Source of the DNA: Chrysemys picta bellii
Lineage: Eukaryota; Chordata; Testudines; Emydidae
Assembly (NCBI RefSeq): GCF_011386835.1
Contig: NC_088795.1
Coordinates: forward strand, 12,009,441-12,073,440
Length of the DNA: 64,000 nucleotides
Direction: 5' to 3'
Below the pieces are notes generated by a model that saw only the letters and a program-made list of their open reading frames with translations, was not told where the DNA came from and ran no database searches. The position numbers and the translations under genes were made by a program. Below are positions 42,191 through 54,609 of this stretch, in pieces; the first letter of the stretch is position 1, and each line of letters starts with the position of its first letter.

Positions 42191-42829
42191 CTCTCTTTAA
42201 ATATATCAGAGGGATAAATACCAGGGAGGGAGAGGAATTATTCCAGCTCAGTACTAATGTGGACACGAGAATGAATGGATATAAACTGGCCGTGGGGAAG
42301 TTTAGGCTTGAAATTAGACGACGGTTTCTGACCGTCAGAGGGGTGAAATATTGGAACAGCCTTCCGAGGGAAACGGTGGGGGCGAAGGACCTGTCTGGTT
42401 TTAAGATTAAGCTAGATAAGTTTATGGAGGGAATGGTTTAATGGGATAACATGATTTTAGTCAAAGGAACACGGTACCATGGCAGGTAAATAGTATAATG
42501 GCTAATGAGGGTCAGGCTGGAGAATCTTGCCTACATGCTCGGGGTTTCACTGATCGCCATATTTGGGGTCGGGAAGGAATTTTCCCCCAGGGTAGATTGG
42601 CAGAGGCCCTGGAGGTTTTTCGCCTTCCTCCGCAGCATGGGGCGGGGGTCGCTAGCAGGAGGGTTCTCTGCCAATTGAAGTCACTAAAACACAGGATTTG
42701 GGGACTTCAACAGCAGAGTCAAGGGAAAGGGTAGGGACGGCTTTATGGCCTGCATCATGCGGGAGGTCAGACTAGATGATCATAATGGTCCCTTCTGACC
42801 TTAAAGTCTATGAGTCTATGAGTCTACAT
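42191..42829 (+). mobile_element. CR1 LINE 3' end with ORF2 C-terminus
   Basis: The frame reads FKYIRGIN near 42195, then KLAVGKFRLEIRRRFLTVRG and YWNSLPRETV, ending at 42441. These are the last residues of the CR1 reverse-transcriptase ORF. The 3' UTR ends AGACTAGATGATCATAATGG and repeated CTATGAGT units at 42810-42829. Confidence 0.85.
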
Positions 42830-42839
42830 CTTTGAAATT

Positions 42840-43850
42840 CATTGGTTGGGTCGTCTCCCAGACCCCAGCGTCCATGGGATGCTAGCATCCATCTGAAAGA
42901 AGAATTTTAAGGCTTTTAAAAAATATCAGCTCCGCTTTGCTCTGCCTGTTTCTGGTTGGTAGATTAGTTAGGGTGGAACTCATTCGGGCCTAGAGAGCAT
43001 AATGAGGCTCGGTCACCACTCAAACCCTATCTTGTGTCTTAAGTGGTGTATAGGCTTTGTGCTGACTTTCTGCAGAGGGGTGAAATTCACCCCTTGAGAT
43101 TCTAGAGGACTAAGTATTTTCTAGGACTAGGTGGCTGGTGTGTCACTAATGTATGAGCTGTTCACCCCTGGAGACTTGTTAGCCTCTTGTTGGTCGTAGC
43201 ATAGAGTCATCTCCAGAAATTGTTTATCTCCATTGCAAAGCCACTGCACAATTGCTAGTCGGGGCTTGTCAGAGGCCCTGCGCTGGAGTCCTTGGCTTAT
43301 GGCAACTCAGCAGTGCGTTTATGGAGTTACCTGGGCAGATTGTTCAGCATTTGTCTGCTCTAGACCTTGGGCCAGTCTCTTATTTTACTAGCTCAAAAAG
43401 TTCCCACGTCTAAAATAAATAAAAATAGGGAATTGAATTAAATGGAAAGTAACCGGATGTAGTCATGTCTTAGCCAGAAAAAAGTCCTTGTTTTTTTCCA
43501 CTGGGCAGGGCGACTGTTGATGAGATATTTGCTCTCCAGGGTTGCCTATTTGAAGCGTCCTTTGCCATGTCACTGAGAAGGCAGTGCAGTGTTTGATTTA
43601 AACCAGGGTCTATTGGATCCCATTGGCGGGGAGGGCAGGACAACCAGCATGATTGCCAGGATCCTGGTCTGAGTCAGTGAGGAGTTGGGATAACCAAGGA
43701 CAAGTAGGGATGCTTGTCCCAACCTTTGGAGGCTCCCTCTCTGTAACTCTTCTGTGGTTCTGTCTCCCTCACCTCCCTCTCGATAGCCAACCAGCACTTC
43801 CCCTCCCCATCCATCACGCTACAGTACCGCCCAGCCTGTGTGTCACTCAG
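42840..43850. other. No gene recognised
   Basis: No coding or repeat assignment possible. Confidence 0.4.
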
Positions 43851-43854
43851 GAAC

Positions 43855-44332
43855 AGACTTAAAAGTGGCAATTCTTCAACCAAAAAACTTCAAAAACAGA
43901 CTCCAACGAGAAACTGCGGAACTGGAATTAATTTGCAAGCTGGACACCATCAAATTAGGCCTGAATAAAGACTGGGAGTGGATGGGTCACTACAAAAACT
44001 AAAAACTAATTTCCCCATGCTAATTTCCCTCTACTGTTACTCACACCTTCTTGTCAACCGTTTCAAATGGGCCACCCTGATGACCACTACAAAAGTGATT
44101 TTTCCTCCTGTTGATAATAGTTCACTTCCACGTTAATTGAATTGTCTCGTTAGAACTGACCCCAACTTGTAAGGCAACTCCCATCTTTTCATGTACTCTG
44201 CCTGTATATATATATTCTCCCAACTGTATTTTCCACTCCATGCCTCTGATGAAGTGCGTTTTAGCCCACGAAAGCTTATGCCCAAATACATTTGTTAGTC
44301 TCGAAGGTGCCACAAGGACTCCTCGTTGTTTA
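43855..44332 (+). mobile_element. Penelope-like element 3' end with decayed ORF tail
   Basis: A plus-strand frame near 43880-44000 gives TAELELICKLDTIKLGLNK, then DWEWMGHYKN and a stop, the C-terminal tail after the GIY-YIG endonuclease of Penelope-like proteins. An untranslated segment with TATATATATTC and the hammerhead-like core at 44246-44283 follows, then GTTAGTCTCGAAGGTGCCAC. Confidence 0.7.
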
Positions 44333-44339
44333 TTCTGGA

Positions 44340-45430
44340 ATCATGTCTCAGGGTGTCTTCAGTGGCTTTGTGCCTTAGAGGACAGTCTGGATGCTAACAC
44401 ACGCCAATGAAAATAATGTGTGACGGCTCTATTCATTTTTAGGGGCTTGAGGGGATCACAGATGCTACTACCTCCCCCCAAATGCCTGCAGTTGAACAGG
44501 AATGGTGTATAAAATACACGTTCATTGGATTGCAGTAGGAATCAATAGAGCTGGTTGAATAATGGGAACACTTTTCCCATATATTTTTGTGAAAAAGTTT
44601 GTCCAAACCACTACAAAATATTTACCAAAAAATCAAAATGTGGCGAGACCATTTCTAGAGCTCAGACAGAGCCACCCGCGCCCCCTTACTGATGCCCCGG
44701 CACTGGTTGTTGTGGCTAATATTGTGATTGGTTTTCCCTCTTCCATGTGCTGGTTGGAGCAATAAAAAATGAAACTACAGTATCCTCTGGCAGTGATGCC
44801 AACCGCTGCCTCCCTCGGGGTGTCAGGCATTGCTGTATGAGGGCTTGGGTTGCATTAGAGGAGGGTTGAATTAATGGGGTGAGACCATGTTGATTTAAAG
44901 AGTCAGACACTTTGCCCCAACATGATCACGGTCGGGGAGTAGGTGTAGCATCAATTGGTAAGCAAGCTGCGGAGTTCACTTTCCCCTGGAACATGTGGGA
45001 CGCTCACAGGATCATGGGTAAAAGTGCCCTCCTACAGGCCTTGTGCTTGGAGTTTGGTTATTGCCATTCTGCAGCGGGGCCAAAGTGTGTTCCCTAAAAT
45101 CCCACGTGAAGAGTGCTGAATCCAAGCCGGCATCGAACGGGATTTGATCTCTGCATCAGCACCTTCGGGCCACAAAGAGCTCGTCTGCAGAGGGTGTGAA
45201 TTCTAAAGGGCACCGTGGTGTTGCACACCAGCTGTTGTGTGCAAGCCCTGCTGGTGCTCATTCAGAGCTCCCTAGTGCATGTTGATGTAGTGGGCAGTAA
45301 AACGGCCTGGCTCTAGCAAAGCATACAAAAACACACAGTAAGCCAGCCCGAACGCTGGCCAGAGCCAACTAGGGATGCTCACTCAAGCTTTCCCCATCCC
45401 TGGAGGTCTCCATTAAGGCCAACACATCCT
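44340..45430. other. No gene; short A/T-rich GAGCTGGTTGAAT repeat near 44549-44660
   Basis: AGAGCTGGTTGAATAATGGG begins a fragment related to the repeats at 21635 and 35998. The remainder is not identifiable. Confidence 0.35.
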
Positions 45431-45436
45431 CCTCAC

Positions 45437-45765
45437 ACGTGTTTCAGAGTAGCAGCCGTGTTAGTCTGTTACTTAACATGGGGAAATACGATCCTCACAC
45501 CTTCTTGTCAACGGTCTGAAATGGGCCATCTTGATTATCACTACGAAAGTTTTTTTTTCTCCTGACGATGATAATAGATCCTCTTAATTAATTAGCCTCT
45601 TAGAGTTGGTATGGCAACTTCCATCTTTTCATGTTCTCTGTATGTAGATATATCTTCTTACTATATGGTCCATTCTATGCATCTGATGAAGTGGGCTGTA
45701 GCCCATGGAAGCTTATGCTCAAATAAATTTGTTAGTCTCTAAGGTGCCACAAGTAGTCCTGTTCT
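45437..45765 (+). mobile_element. Penelope-like 3' end with inverted terminal fragment at its left edge
   Basis: It starts with TTTCAGAGTAGCAGCCGTGT, the inverse of the family's 3' terminus. It then runs forward through TATCACTACGAAAG and the hammerhead-like region 45683-45720 to GTTAGTCTCTAAGGTGCCAC. Such end inversions are known for Penelope-like insertions. Confidence 0.7.
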
Positions 45766-45769
45766 CCTC

Positions 45770-48370
45770 ACATGTGGTCCTTCCCCAACAGAGCCTGAGA
45801 CCGACCCTCTAACTCCCAGATTATCTATTCGGTGTTAACTGCCTGTTAAAGAGGACCCTGAGTGGGGTCTTTGGTGGCTGGCAGGGTCACTTCCTCCTTT
45901 AGTATAGGTTGCTGGGTGTGGCTCCTCCTTCTATTCCTCTCACACTTGCCTGAGTGAATGGGTCAATGATGCATTGTCATATTGTCAATGTCCTATTTTT
46001 AACTAACTATTAAAAAAAATGGCAAGGAATACGTCACCACACACGCTGGTCACTAGTATTATTAGTAGCACATGGGCCAGATCCTCCGCTGGTGTGAATC
46101 AGCAAAGTTCCAGCAACAGCAATTAAGCATTGTCGATTCACGCCGGCTGAGGATTTGATGCTGTATCAACAGGCATTCGAAGGGAAGATAATCACCACTT
46201 CTTGAACAGGCCTGATTTTTCTGTTGGATGGAAAGCGGGGAGAGACACAGCCAGTTGCAGTTTGTTGCATATGTTCCACATTTACTTGACGATGCGGTGA
46301 AGAAATAAAGCCACGTTACAGCCCCATTACCTGCTCCTTTGCTACAGTTCAAGCATTCGGATGTCCCTTTCTGGCTCCCACTGGTAGAATTATTTTTACT
46401 CGATAAGATATATGTGTGTGTGTGTTTTCCCCTAGAGGGCATACATGCTCCATGGGATATAAAACAAGCATGCACACTTGCAACTGGGTTTGGATTCATA
46501 CGCGGCTCTGCACAATAGAAGGCTGCTGAGTAGGAATCCAAAGGCAAATGCAAATACATGTGTGCATGACTTCTGTGTTTAGAAAATTTTGGTTTGAGTC
46601 TATAGTCCATCTCTCTGCGCTTGGTTGGAAAGGAGAATCCGAGGTTTTCCATTTCTACCAAGGGGTAGAAGGGGCAGGACTGGCCCATTGGGAGGACCTC
46701 TGATAACACGAATGAGAGCAATGGGAGAGAGGGTGAAGTTCAGTGGGATGTCTTGATTGCAGGGAGGGAATCAGTAGGGTCTGTAAAGATGTGTGCTGTC
46801 TCTCTAAATCAGTAGCCAGATGATCGGTAGGAGGGACTTGAGAAGACAGAAGCTCTACAGTGAAGGAAAAAAACAATGAGGGTAGCGTTAGAATTATGCT
46901 GTTTTCATGATTCTAACAGAGTTCCTTGTTCAGGGTTAGAGGAACCCAAGTCTTTCTGTGATTCTTTACCATTACCACATGGCAGAGAGAAGCTGATGTC
47001 TGGGAGGCAGTGGTGATGGGGCGTGGTCAGGGCATGAAGTGGAGCAGGGGAAATGGGAAGGATCCCTACAGTCAAGAGAGGTGGTGTGGTCAGGAGGGGA
47101 TTATGAGGGTTTGTAGCATGTGGGAGTAGATTGGGAGTCAGCTGCTGGGGTTGGTGAATGCAGGCGGTGGGTAGATTTTTGTTCCTTATGGAACAATTAG
47201 GAACAATTTGCATTTTAATAAAAGGATCATTGGGGTTCACCTGTTCTCGGAGCTTTTTCTTCACCTGGCATCTTCACCGAGACGTGTGAATTCTAATGGG
47301 GAACAAGCACCCGAACCTATTTAAGAAACAAATCTCCCTTTTCGTTAGCTGTATGCTGAGGAGGCAGGGTTGAGATGCAGATCTGGATCGAGGTTAGGTT
47401 AGGCTTCCTTGTTCAGATTCAAGCTACCCCAGGGTTAGGGCATATTGCAGGTTTTCTGGTGCTGTGAATTTTTTTTTTTTGTGAGGGGATCTAGTAAGAT
47501 TTTGGCTCAAACTGTCAGAAACCTAAAAACATGACGTGTCCGTTTTGTGATCTAAATGAGCCTCGAAACGGCAAGGCTGGGCTTGGATTGTGAATCTCAA
47601 TCTCCCCTGGAAATCCGGGATTGTTCAGATTTCACATTCCACTTTGGGTCCCTTTCTAGCTTCATTCAAACAAACAGACATTTCAAAGTACACCAGCTCA
47701 GTGGAATTCCCCTGCCCTGGAATAGTGAAAGAGCTTCCACACAACTTATGTGCAACATTTCCCCTATGGCCTAAGTGGCTCTTTAACAGACCCTCACTAA
47801 GTGGCCTAACTTCTCCAAAATGACATTTCCCATAAATAATGCTTCCCTCTCATTTCCTGTGTGCCCCTCTGTTGCGTTATTGAGCTGCGTCGAATCACGT
47901 AATGGCTTTTTTTGTGGTGGAATTTACCATGACTGTAGCTACCCTGGGTCAATCCACACTGTGTCGTAAATAAAGACAAAGGAAACGGCTAATATGGCTC
48001 AATCGATGGAGCAACTGAAACAGCCGTTCCCCTCCTAACTTGCCGAGGGCTACGTTTGTGACAATGGCCTTTAAAATGTGTCACAAAGATCTTAAAAAGA
48101 GTTAATATTTTCTATAAAGAGGGCAGAGCTTGAGATCGCGCTGGGATGCCTAATGCCATTTCTGTTTTATGACTCGAGATTTCTGATGCCATTAACTTTA
48201 CGGGCACAAACAGGGGAAAAAGCAGCCGGTTTGTGTAGAATGAAGGTTAGTCTGAGTATACAATGGGTGGGCAACCCCCCTGCGGAGATAAATAAACATA
48301 AAGACATTGATGTCTGATCTCCTTCATCCTCATCCTGAAAAAAAAAAAAGTAAGGGATAAATAGTGTTCT
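45770..48370. other. No gene recognised
   Basis: The longest frame, minus strand 46721-46062 (219 codons), has Ser/Cys/His-rich composition, no domain and no flanking signals, so I do not call it. No repeats are firmly identified. Confidence 0.4.
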
Positions 48371-48373
48371 ATT

Positions 48374-49115
48374 TAAGAATGGCCATACTAGGTCAGACCA
48401 ATGGTCCATCTAGCCCAGGATCCTGTCTTCTGATAGTGGTATGTGCCGGATGCTTCAAAGGAAATGAACAGAACAGGGCAATTATAGAGTTCAGTCCCTG
48501 ACCATCTTCGCAAATAGCCATTGATGGACCGATTCTCCCTGAATGTATCTAATTCTTTTTTGAACCCAGTTATATCATTGGCCTTCACAACATCCCCAGG
48601 CAATGTATTCCATGGGTTGACAGTGCATTGGGTGAAGAAATACCTCCTTATGTTTGCTTTAAATCGGCTGCCTATTAATTTCATTGGGCAACCCCGGGTT
48701 CACATGTCATGTGACAGGGTAAATAATACTTTCTTATTCACTTTCTCTACAACATTCATGATTTTTTAGACCTTATAGATTTTATAGACCTTATAGATTC
48801 TCAAACCGGAGGTCGTGACCCCTCAGGGGGTCGTGAGGTTATGTGGGGGTCATGAGCTGTCAGCCTCCATGCCTAAACCCCGCTTCACCTCCAGCATTTA
48901 TAATAGTGTTTAATGTGAAAAACTGTGCTGTTAATTTATAAGGGGGGCTTCTGTGTGAAAGGGGTCACCAATCCAAAAGTTTGCACACAGTATTCACGGT
49001 GTGGGCGTACCATGGATTTATAGAGCGGCAATATGATATTTTCTGTCTTATTATTTATCCCTTTCCTAATGGTTCCTCACATTCTGTTCGCTTTGTTGAC
49101 TGCTGCTGCATATTG
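48374..49115 (-). mobile_element. CR1 LINE 3' region, minus strand, with nested hAT-like insert
   Basis: The minus strand carries MKLIGSRFKANIRRYFFTQC-type sequence and ITGFKKELDTF, the CR1 ORF2 end, and the 3' tail AGAATGGCCATACTAGGTCA (plus strand) at 48377. CR1 resumes after the insert at CACAGTATTCACGGTGTGGG (48985). Some CR1 sequence is missing at the junction. Confidence 0.8.
48798..48983. mobile_element. hAT-like MITE (TTCTCAAAC end) nested in CR1
   Basis: Ends TTCTCAAACCGG and AAAAGTTTG with GGTCGTGACCCCTCAGGGGG inside. The outer bases (CAGTGG-type) are missing on both sides. Confidence 0.55.
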
Positions 49116-49394
49116 ACCAGATCCTATTGAAATTTTGCATTCAGTCTGCATGAGACCTTCCATTGATGCCAGTGAAAGGATTACTGAATGTGCACCAGGT
49201 CTCTGCCCCGAGGAGAAGAGATTGGCAGCCAGTTTCAAAGAGGAAAACTTTACCCTTCATGTTTAACTTTGCATGTAATTGGTGAGGACTAGACATCGGC
49301 CTGAACTAGAACACTGGATCAGAACTGCTGCCTCCGACCCCACTAAGCGATGGATAAGTTGGATCTAATTTCAAGTTTCTCTCTGTAATGGGCT

Positions 49395-49472
49395 GAATGG
49401 GAATACTTGGTCTGGGGGTTGGACTAGATGACCTCCTGAGGTCCCTTCCAACCCTGATATTCTATGATTCTA
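49395..49472 (+). mobile_element. CR1/SINE 3' tail fragment
   Basis: GGTTGGACTAGATGACCTCC, then GGTCCCTTCCAACCCTGATA and TTCTATGATTCTAT, the same tail as the SINE at 1551. Confidence 0.75.
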
Positions 49473-49479
49473 TCTACAA

Positions 49480-51630
49480 GCAAACTTTGAGGAGATTTGG
49501 ATTTGGATCTGAATCTAGGTCTCAATTCAGAGTCTTGGGCCACTCTCTCTAGTGGAGTCACGTACCAAGGGAGCTAGGACCCAGCTGTCTCTACCTGTAA
49601 GCTAAATTGTTGCCTGTTTCAGAGGCGGTTGTATTTTTTTTTTAAACTCTGACACCAGTTCTTTGTGCTTGGCATTCAGATCCGTTTCTGCCTTCCCCAT
49701 ATTTGTCTGTCGGTAGTGTCTACCTCTTGGTCTCACACTCACGCACAAACTCCTTGTTGACCGTATGATCTGCAGGTGGGGTTTTTGGTTACCTCATCCA
49801 GAGCAAACCACGCAGCTGCAGTCTCATCTTGGAAACGGATACGTAGTCTTCCACAGGAATGATCTATTTTTCTGTTGCCCCGAGTGCGGGAATTCTGAGG
49901 ACAGGAATGATGTTTGTAAACAAGCTTCTGGGTGAATGAGTCAAAGTGACTCACATTCCCCTTACCTCATGATATTACCAGTCCCTTCTCTTTCCCCCTC
50001 CATCCCCAAGCTGAGAACAGCACAGCTGGGTTTGACACACTCATACAAAGCATGAAGAATAAACAGCTCAAGCTAGTTACCACGTGAGGCACTTTGTCTG
50101 TGGTGGGGGGAGGGCAGAAGAATGAGTTGCATGAGAGCTCTTTGCTCCACAAGCATCTTTTGCTGGCTGATGCACAGAAGACGTTGCTATTAAATTCTGA
50201 AGCGACAGCTAAGGGAGAGCTGGGGAAGACGTGGGTTTTGGAAGGGGCTGCAGCACTTAAAGGAGAGCGGTTCGATATTGGCTTGTGGTTTATGCTTCTT
50301 TTCTGTTCCCCCGAGGATTGAGACCTAAAAATAAGGTCAAACCTGTGTTTCTAACACTAGACTCCCGTTCACGGGCTCAAGAGGTAGTGTTCAATTCCAG
50401 TCAATGGCGGCTACAGATGCTCAACACCTTTGAAAGTCAGGCTGCCTTTTTTTATGTGCCTGACTGTGAACAGAGGAGCCTAATGAAGAATCCAGACCTG
50501 AACATGTCACCTCCTTTTAGGAACACAAGCTTAAGAGCTCACATGATGCTCAGAAATCGAAAGCTAGACTGCGGCAGCACATCTCTATTGCCTTTTGGAC
50601 TCCCAGACTAATAATTACTCTTCCTGTGCTTGTGACATGACGTAGTTTGAAAGCTGTATTGAGTATGGGGCCTACTCTAGCTGACAAGAGACACAGATCT
50701 GGCTACAAGATTGGTGGATTCATTCAGCATTGGGGGAATCCAAGAAACTCTCACTCCGAAGTGCTGGGGAACAGTATCGCTATCCTGGGAGAGGATAGAT
50801 GACTTGCAAGACCAAGGCATCGAGCAGAAGCAGAGGGCAGGCTTGGAGATCGTTCTACCCAAGGAAGGTCCCAAAAGGCCACATTCATCATCAGAAAATA
50901 GAAACATATACACAGTCCATCTCTCTTTTGCTAAGAGAAATCCTAGATCCATCCCACATAGGAAGAAGGTTGAACTATTAGATGTTCTTTATGGGGGCAG
51001 AACCCCATGCCCCACACTTCTACAAAGGCTACAGCAATCTAATTAGACCACACGCTAGATCCCCAGCTGGTATCTGAATTGTCATTGTGTCACTGAAGTC
51101 AATGATGCTGCAGTGATTTAAAGTTTAAACCAGCGGAGGATCTCCCTAAGGTCTTCTGTTAATAAGGCTGGGTTGAGTCAATTAAATCTCATTATAATTC
51201 CCCCCCCCCCCATTGTTAACAACATGCCAGCAATTTGAGTGGCTTCTTTGACAGAGGCCCTTTGCCCTGCACAGATGTCATTCATGAAAGCTAAAAACCA
51301 AAACACCTAGTGCTGCCTGCATCCCAGTCCTAGGTGTGGGATATTGAGAAGAGCAGCAGCATGCCCAATGTAGCACCCTTGTTTCAGTGATCTTTGATTC
51401 TGATAAATCTCCGTTCCCTCCTCCCACAGCGGGAATTTGTTCTCTGGATTCACGTAGCATCGCATGCCAGCAGGTAGCAGCCAAGGAAACGATCCCACAT
51501 CATGTCCTGCAGCAACGGGACTTTTTATCTGCAGAAAGAGAGAGCATGGAACGGAAGTTCCTATGACGAACCTACAAGCTGAGGTGGGAAACTGATTGTA
51601 AAGCAACAGGCAGAATGGAACCTCTGCTTA
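49480..51630. other. No gene recognised
   Basis: Several 100-codon frames (such as 50285-50611 and 50711-51046) lack family patterns or splice context. Confidence 0.4.
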
Positions 51631-51634
51631 CTTA

Positions 51635-51753
51635 GGGCTTGTCTACATATGAAAGTTGTTCTGGACTAAGGTAGGGTGTGAATTTAAATCAGAATAGCTA
51701 TTCTGGAGTAATTCCATGTGCGTACACTCTTCTGACATAGTAGGTCAAGCCCT
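51635..51753. mobile_element. Possible Harbinger-like MITE fragment
   Basis: It starts TTAGGGCTTGTCTACATATG and ends GGTCAAGCCCTA, resembling the GGGTACGTCTACACT family with weak inverted ends. Confidence 0.4.
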
Positions 51754-51759
51754 ACTGTG

Positions 51760-52830
51760 ATGGGAGAACTTCAAAAGGTTGCAGAGATTGGATTCAGATA
51801 AACACTGAAAATATTTCCGCTGTGTGTAAAGGGATCTCTAGGGCCTGATTCCCATTTGCATGAAGGCTTCTTTACACACCTCTGACTCATTATAAGCAGC
51901 AAAGAACTAATTTCGCCTGGGAAAGACGGCTGGAAGGTTTAGAGTGTTAGTTTAGACTCTGTCCATTAGACTCCCAACAGGGCAGAGTTTATTGAGGAAA
52001 CACCTACATGGCAAAGTTTTCTTAACTAAGGAAGAAGAGGGGAAACTGAGGCAGTAGCAGGGCTTGAAGCCACAATGGTTCAGTCCCTGGTATGGTGCAC
52101 AAGCCACAGTGTGAGATCTGCTTTCTTGAATGAACTGTCATTCATGAATGAATGAAGACCCAGGCGTGTTTGTGAGTGATTTGGCTGCATAGATGTACGT
52201 AAATGTAACACAAGACAGGTTGAGTTGGAGCTCTTTGTCTCTGTCACACATCTTTAAAAAAGAGACACAGTCAGCATTAACTTGCCCTGGGACCCTCTGA
52301 ATCTGTAAGCATCCACCACTGGTCTCTGCTTATACCTACCTTTATGCTCTGAGGTCCCTCCCCCAACCCCGAATTCCCTCAAATTATCCTGTGGGAGTCG
52401 GGTGTGCTGTGCGCTCCGTGGTGCTGCTGCGGTCTGATGTGCCAGTCAGCATGGCTCACCCTTGGCACAGGTGGATTTTTCAAAGGGTTCCCAATGCTGA
52501 GGCCCGGGTTTGTTTCCATGGTGATTCCACAGGGCGGAGAGCATGGATCCAGTGGGGAACCCTTGGATGGAATCTCATATGACCCACACCGGTGCTAGCA
52601 CTGGCATCATTTTAAAACTCAGCCCCCACATACCTAGGGTGGAAATCCTTTCGCCTTAGTCAGCTGAACACCTTATTGAGAGCGCTGAGGCTGGTGCCGA
52701 AGGGTGACTCAGCTGTACTCTCTCACCACGTCCCAAGAGGCCAGATACTTAATAGGCACCTAAGAGGGACCATTTATTTTGCAGTTTAATGCTTTTAGCT
52801 GCACTGTAAAGAATGGTAGGAAATAATCCA
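51760..52830. other. No gene recognised
   Basis: No coding or repeat assignment possible. Confidence 0.4.
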
Positions 52831-52834
52831 TAGC

Positions 52835-52960
52835 TGTCAAAGCCAGAAGGCACCATTATGATCATCTAGTCTGACTCATTGCATAATATGGCCCGTAGGC
52901 TTTTACCCAGTACTTATTGCATCCCACTCATGCCTTGTGGTTGAGCGGGAGCATGTCTTC
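52835..52960 (-). mobile_element. CR1 LINE 3' tail fragment
   Basis: Plus-strand CCAGAAGGCACCATTATGAT and CATCTAGTCTGACTCATTGC are the reverse of the CR1 3' end seen at 42759-42829. Confidence 0.65.
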
Positions 52961-52969
52961 AGTTCATGT

Positions 52970-53826
52970 GGGTAACAAATTCCCAGTCTGAGGTTTAAGA
53001 AAGTGTTTAGTCATTGGCTGCCTCGGGTGAGGTAGTCGTCTTTTGTGGCATATTTTAGAAAAAGGGGGAATGATGAAAACCAGCTAACTGATTGGCTCTC
53101 TTGCACTCTGTCCTGTGAACCATTAGCGATCCAGAGAGCCATTCCTGATGGCCTATAGGGAAAAGAGGTTGACATTGAAATCCATGTGTAGTGGGAGGCC
53201 GGGGGGATGTGCAGGTGCCACCTGAATGTTTTTTGGGCTCTTCATTTCCTTCACTGATGGTTTTCCTTTCAAAGCGCACGGTGCAATCTCTGTATTCACT
53301 TTAGATGTGACGTGCCCCACCCCAAACTGTAAATGTAAACTAAGGTCCCTAGACAAGAAAGCTGGCAACAGTAACTCTAACTGTTTCTATGCTAGAGGAG
53401 GGGAGGGGGAATGACACCTTGAACCTCCTATCTAATTTCCCAAGCCACATAAATTAGCTAGGTTTCACTGCTTCTTATGGGAGATTAATTTGGTTGCATT
53501 CCCAGGAGTGCCATGAGGTTTGTTTAATTGTTTGTAAAGCACACAAAGATCTGGGGATGAAAGGTGACCACGGAAGTATTCTGATGTGTCAGAGGACTTT
53601 TTAAACTACACACGGCTAATAGCCACCTTGCTGTAGTCATCAGCTCTGAAACCCAGCCTGTAGTCACAACCAGCTGATGTGCATGCATTTGAGATGCTAT
53701 CATCAAAGACCGAGGATTAGAAGATAATTTATTATCACATAGTGTTGGAACATTGACCTTTATGATTCAAACTTCTAAAATGTAAAATCTGTGTCTCTGG
53801 AGTTACTCTTTCTTGCTGTTGGCTGT
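52970..53826. other. No gene recognised
   Basis: No coding or repeat assignment possible. Confidence 0.4.
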
Positions 53827-53834
53827 CGTGTGAC

Positions 53835-54596
53835 CAGGGCCGGCTCTAGGTTTTTTGCCGCCCCAAGCAAAAGATTTTTTGGCTGCCCCCCACCCCAGCC
53901 CTGGTCTCTCTCTCCCCCCCCCACGTGCACCCCCTGCCACCCCAGCCCTGGGCTCCCCCCCACCAGTGATGACTCTGCCCGCTCCCCCTCACCTCCAGCC
54001 GGTCCGGCGCTGGCAGGGTCAGGGTAAGCAGCGGGGCTCCCGGGCCGCGCCTCAGCCCAGGGTCCCTCCATCCAGGGCTCCCGCCTCCAGGACCGGCTGG
54101 GACCCGGGAGGGCAGAGCCGGGGGACCACCCCAGCAGGTGGCTGAGGAGCCGGGGCAGCGTAGCCCCGGAGAGTGGGACGCGGGCCCTGCACGGCAGCAC
54201 CCTGCCCTGTATAGCCCCGCTCCTGCTGCTGCTGCTGGCCACCCTGCCACAGTCCCTGGGCGGCTCGGGCCGCTTCGCCCAGCCCCGGCTGCAGCGCTGG
54301 GGGGCGGCTGCCCTGCGGCACCTGCAGGCGGCTCCGTGTGCCCCGTGGGGTGTCCCTCAGCCTGAGTGTCCCCCGCTCGAAGCCCACCCGGCCCAGCCAC
54401 AAGGTGTGAGTGCTGCTCCCCCACGGCGCGAACCGCAGCAACCCCAGGGCGCCCCCCGCGCTGCTGCTGCCAGGGCCGGCTCTAGGCCTTTGCTGCCGGA
54501 AGCACAAAAAAAAAAAAAAAATGGCCAGAATGCTGCCCTTGAAAATGTGCTGCCCCAAGCACCTGCTTGGTTTGCTGGTGCCGAGAGCCGGCCCTG
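53835..54596. mobile_element. Composite GGCCGGCTC-TIR hAT-type element with perfect 8-bp duplication
   Basis: The outer ends are CAGGGCCGGCTCTAGG (53835) and GAGAGCCGGCCCTG (to 54596), with perfect CGTGTGAC at 53827-53834 and 54597-54604. A second left-type end CAGGGCCGGCTCTAGG lies inside at 54471, so 54471-54596 looks like a short family member fused to a longer one. The GC-rich centre yields open frames of up to 192 codons that I regard as artefacts. Confidence 0.85.
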
Positions 54597-54609
54597 CGTG
54601 TGACACAAA

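Noticed and set aside
46062..46721. Minus-strand frame of 219 codons
   Set aside because: It is longer than most chance frames, but has Ser/Cys/His-rich low-information sequence, no domain, and no promoter, splice or poly(A) context.
53846..54424. Frames of up to 192 codons on the minus strand
   Set aside because: They lie inside a GC-rich hAT-type element; no recognisable protein.
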